Shown here in pieces: positions 57,812-58,491 of a DNA stretch of 58,491 bases. A program made the position numbers and the translations under genes. The DNA is from CAYQUL01 sp964568925 (lineage in GTDB: Bacteria; Patescibacteriota; Microgenomatia; UBA8517): the NCBI GenBank assembly GCA_964568925.1, contig CAZMSJ010000005.1, positions 1 through 58,491 on the forward strand, read 5' to 3'. Below the pieces are notes generated by a model. The model made no database searches. It was not told where the DNA came from and saw only the letters and a list, made by a program, of their open reading frames with translations. Each line of letters opens with the position of its first letter. The first letter of the stretch is position 1.

Positions 57812-57844
57812 GTGTATTTTATACACAAATATGTCGTTTGTCAA
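57812..57844 (-). promoter_or_regulatory. VWA operon promoter with operator-like palindrome
   Basis: On the minus strand TTGACA (57839-57844), 17-bp spacer and TAAAAT (57816-57821). The palindrome GTGTAT-TTT-ATACAC (57812-57826) covers the -10. This suggests a repressor site. The predicted leader to 57659 is about 150 nt. Confidence 0.6.
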
Positions 57845-57850
57845 ATGTTT

Positions 57851-57896
57851 AAAAAAAAAAAAAAGTGCCCATCTACAAATAAATGCAGATGAGCAC
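57851..57896 (-). terminator. Terminator after the small membrane gene
   Basis: GTGCCCATCT (57865-57874) and AGATGAGCAC (57887-57896), one G-U in the RNA, followed on the minus strand by a 14-T run. It isolates the VWA operon from upstream genes. Confidence 0.9.
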
Positions 57897-57913
57897 CTCA
57901 AGGTGGCTTTTAG

Positions 57914-58078
57914 TTAGTTTCCACTAAAATGGCGGTCGTCCATCATTAAAACGACATAAGCCCCAACCAGTACAAGCATTACAGGGGCTACGGCAGGCAC
58001 AAATTGCCCTAATGGCGTTGCAGCCATTACACCTAAAACAACAAGAAAAAAGACAACAAGAATCGAGACACGCTTCAT
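57914..58078 (-). CDS. Small two-helix membrane protein, 54 aa
   Basis: 54 residues, starting MKRVSILVVFFLVVLGVM and ending MMDDRHFSGN, two hydrophobic helices (about 5-19 and 32-47) with a tight turn. AGGAGA lies 6 nt before the ATG. It has its own strong terminator. Role unknown. It lies between nadE and the VWA operon on the same strand. Confidence 0.75.
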   Translation of the reverse strand: MKRVSILVVFFLVVLGVMAATPLGQFVPAVAPVMLVLVGAYVVLMMDDRHFSGN

Positions 58079-58153
58079 GAGATTCTCCTAAAATAGACAA
58101 AATCAACTAGGTTATTATCCCATAAAATACCTTAAAAATCAAGTTATAGGTAT

Positions 58154-58177
58154 CTCCCTCAACCGAGGCTGAGGGAG
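58154..58177 (-). terminator. Hairpin after nadE
   Basis: CTCCCTCA (58154-58161) and TGAGGGAG (58170-58177), a perfect 8-bp stem 8 nt after the nadE stop. There is no strong T-run, so termination may be weak. Confidence 0.55.
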
Positions 58178-58184
58178 AAATTCC

Positions 58185-58491
58185 TTACAATTCCTCAGGA
58201 ATCCGTTCAACCCATCGGAGCCACGGATCTGACTTCATATCAGACGGCTGAACACGATCGTTGTGTGAGTCAGCACTGATGCTACCAACTTTGGGGCCAT
58301 CAGCACGAGCTTGACGCTTGAACTGACTGAGCTCAATCTCTCGAAAAAGGAACAATTTGAGCCACTTTTTAATGACACCAATTGAGTATTTCTCTTTGAA
58401 TGCCTGATATGTATACCAAGCAATTTTTATCGGATTTGTCCCGAATTTGAGAAAATACCAAGAATACAGATCACGAAGCTCGGAAGGTCCG
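58185..58491 (-). CDS. nadE: NAD(+) synthase, C-terminal part (truncated by the window edge)
   Basis: 102 codons to the TAA at 58185-58187. The readable end contains FKRQARADGPKVGSISADSH, with the DGPKVG motif near the C-terminus of NadE, then DMKSDPWLRWVERIPEEL. NadE amidates nicotinate adenine dinucleotide to NAD, the last step of the route that begins with nicotinamidase. The gene continues beyond the window. Confidence 0.72.
   Translation of the reverse strand, partial: GPSELRDLYSWYFLKFGTNPIKIAWYTYQAFKEKYSIGVIKKWLKLFLFREIELSQFKRQARADGPKVGSISADSHNDRVQPSDMKSDPWLRWVERIPEEL

Noticed and set aside
1..58491. CRISPR arrays, cas genes, rRNA genes, recoded TGA codons
   Set aside because: No regular direct repeats with spacers, no Cas-like proteins and no rRNA sequence were seen; TGA acts as a normal stop in many tightly coupled genes.

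Overview
The window reads like a contig from a small-genomed, fermentative bacterium, most plausibly a member of the Candidate Phyla Radiation (Patescibacteria). That placement is inference. The support is tight packing with many 1-14 nt overlaps, many short lineage-specific membrane proteins, very few biosynthetic genes, tRNAs with an encoded CCA end, and many first genes that look leaderless (an extended -10 box only 5-9 nt before the ATG). TGA is used normally as a stop, which argues against the lineages that recode it. Three 10-N scaffold gaps are present (5945-5954, 6812-6821, 35932-35941), and two of them cut genes.

Layout. 1-7862 is accessory: a secreted lamin-tail protein, orphans, and what looks like an integrative element carrying an HTH-HEPN gene, an XRE regulator and a large serine recombinase whose 3' end lies inside a tRNA-Glu gene, the probable attachment site. 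7863-24883 is mostly housekeeping: pyrB, lon, a lipid-carrier and cell-wall group (PAP2, L,D-transpeptidase, dgkA, uppP), truB, superoxide dismutase, a second TruB-like enzyme, membrane and envelope proteins, a full-length arginine-kinase-type phosphagen kinase, hpf and typA. 25105-34027 carries a GT-C glycosyltransferase, a two-domain wall enzyme, mutS-mutL, an RRM protein and a START-domain protein. 34090-36101 is an AT-rich insertion next to tRNA-Gln with two HEPN-like proteins. 36174-40008 holds a SemiSWEET, a lysine-2,3-aminomutase-type radical SAM enzyme, and dus-trhO.

40005-50905 is a long minus-strand block for envelope redox and stress functions: an NqrB/RnfD-type membrane reductase fused to an NAD(P)H:flavin module, ApbE, an FMN-binding protein, a cupredoxin, a MacAB-type efflux system, a two-component system and a PQQ-type sugar dehydrogenase. 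51819-58491 is a phospho-signalling locus: a Ser/Thr kinase, two unrecognised proteins, nicotinamidase (PncA), a zinc-ribbon FHA protein and a VWA protein behind a structured leader, with the end of NAD synthase just upstream.

The strongest candidates for something new are the kinase/FHA/VWA locus interleaved with NAD-salvage enzymes, and the arginine kinase with its own operator-like promoter. Lesser ones are the HEPN-bearing element at the tRNA-Glu attachment site and the flavinylated electron-transfer module.
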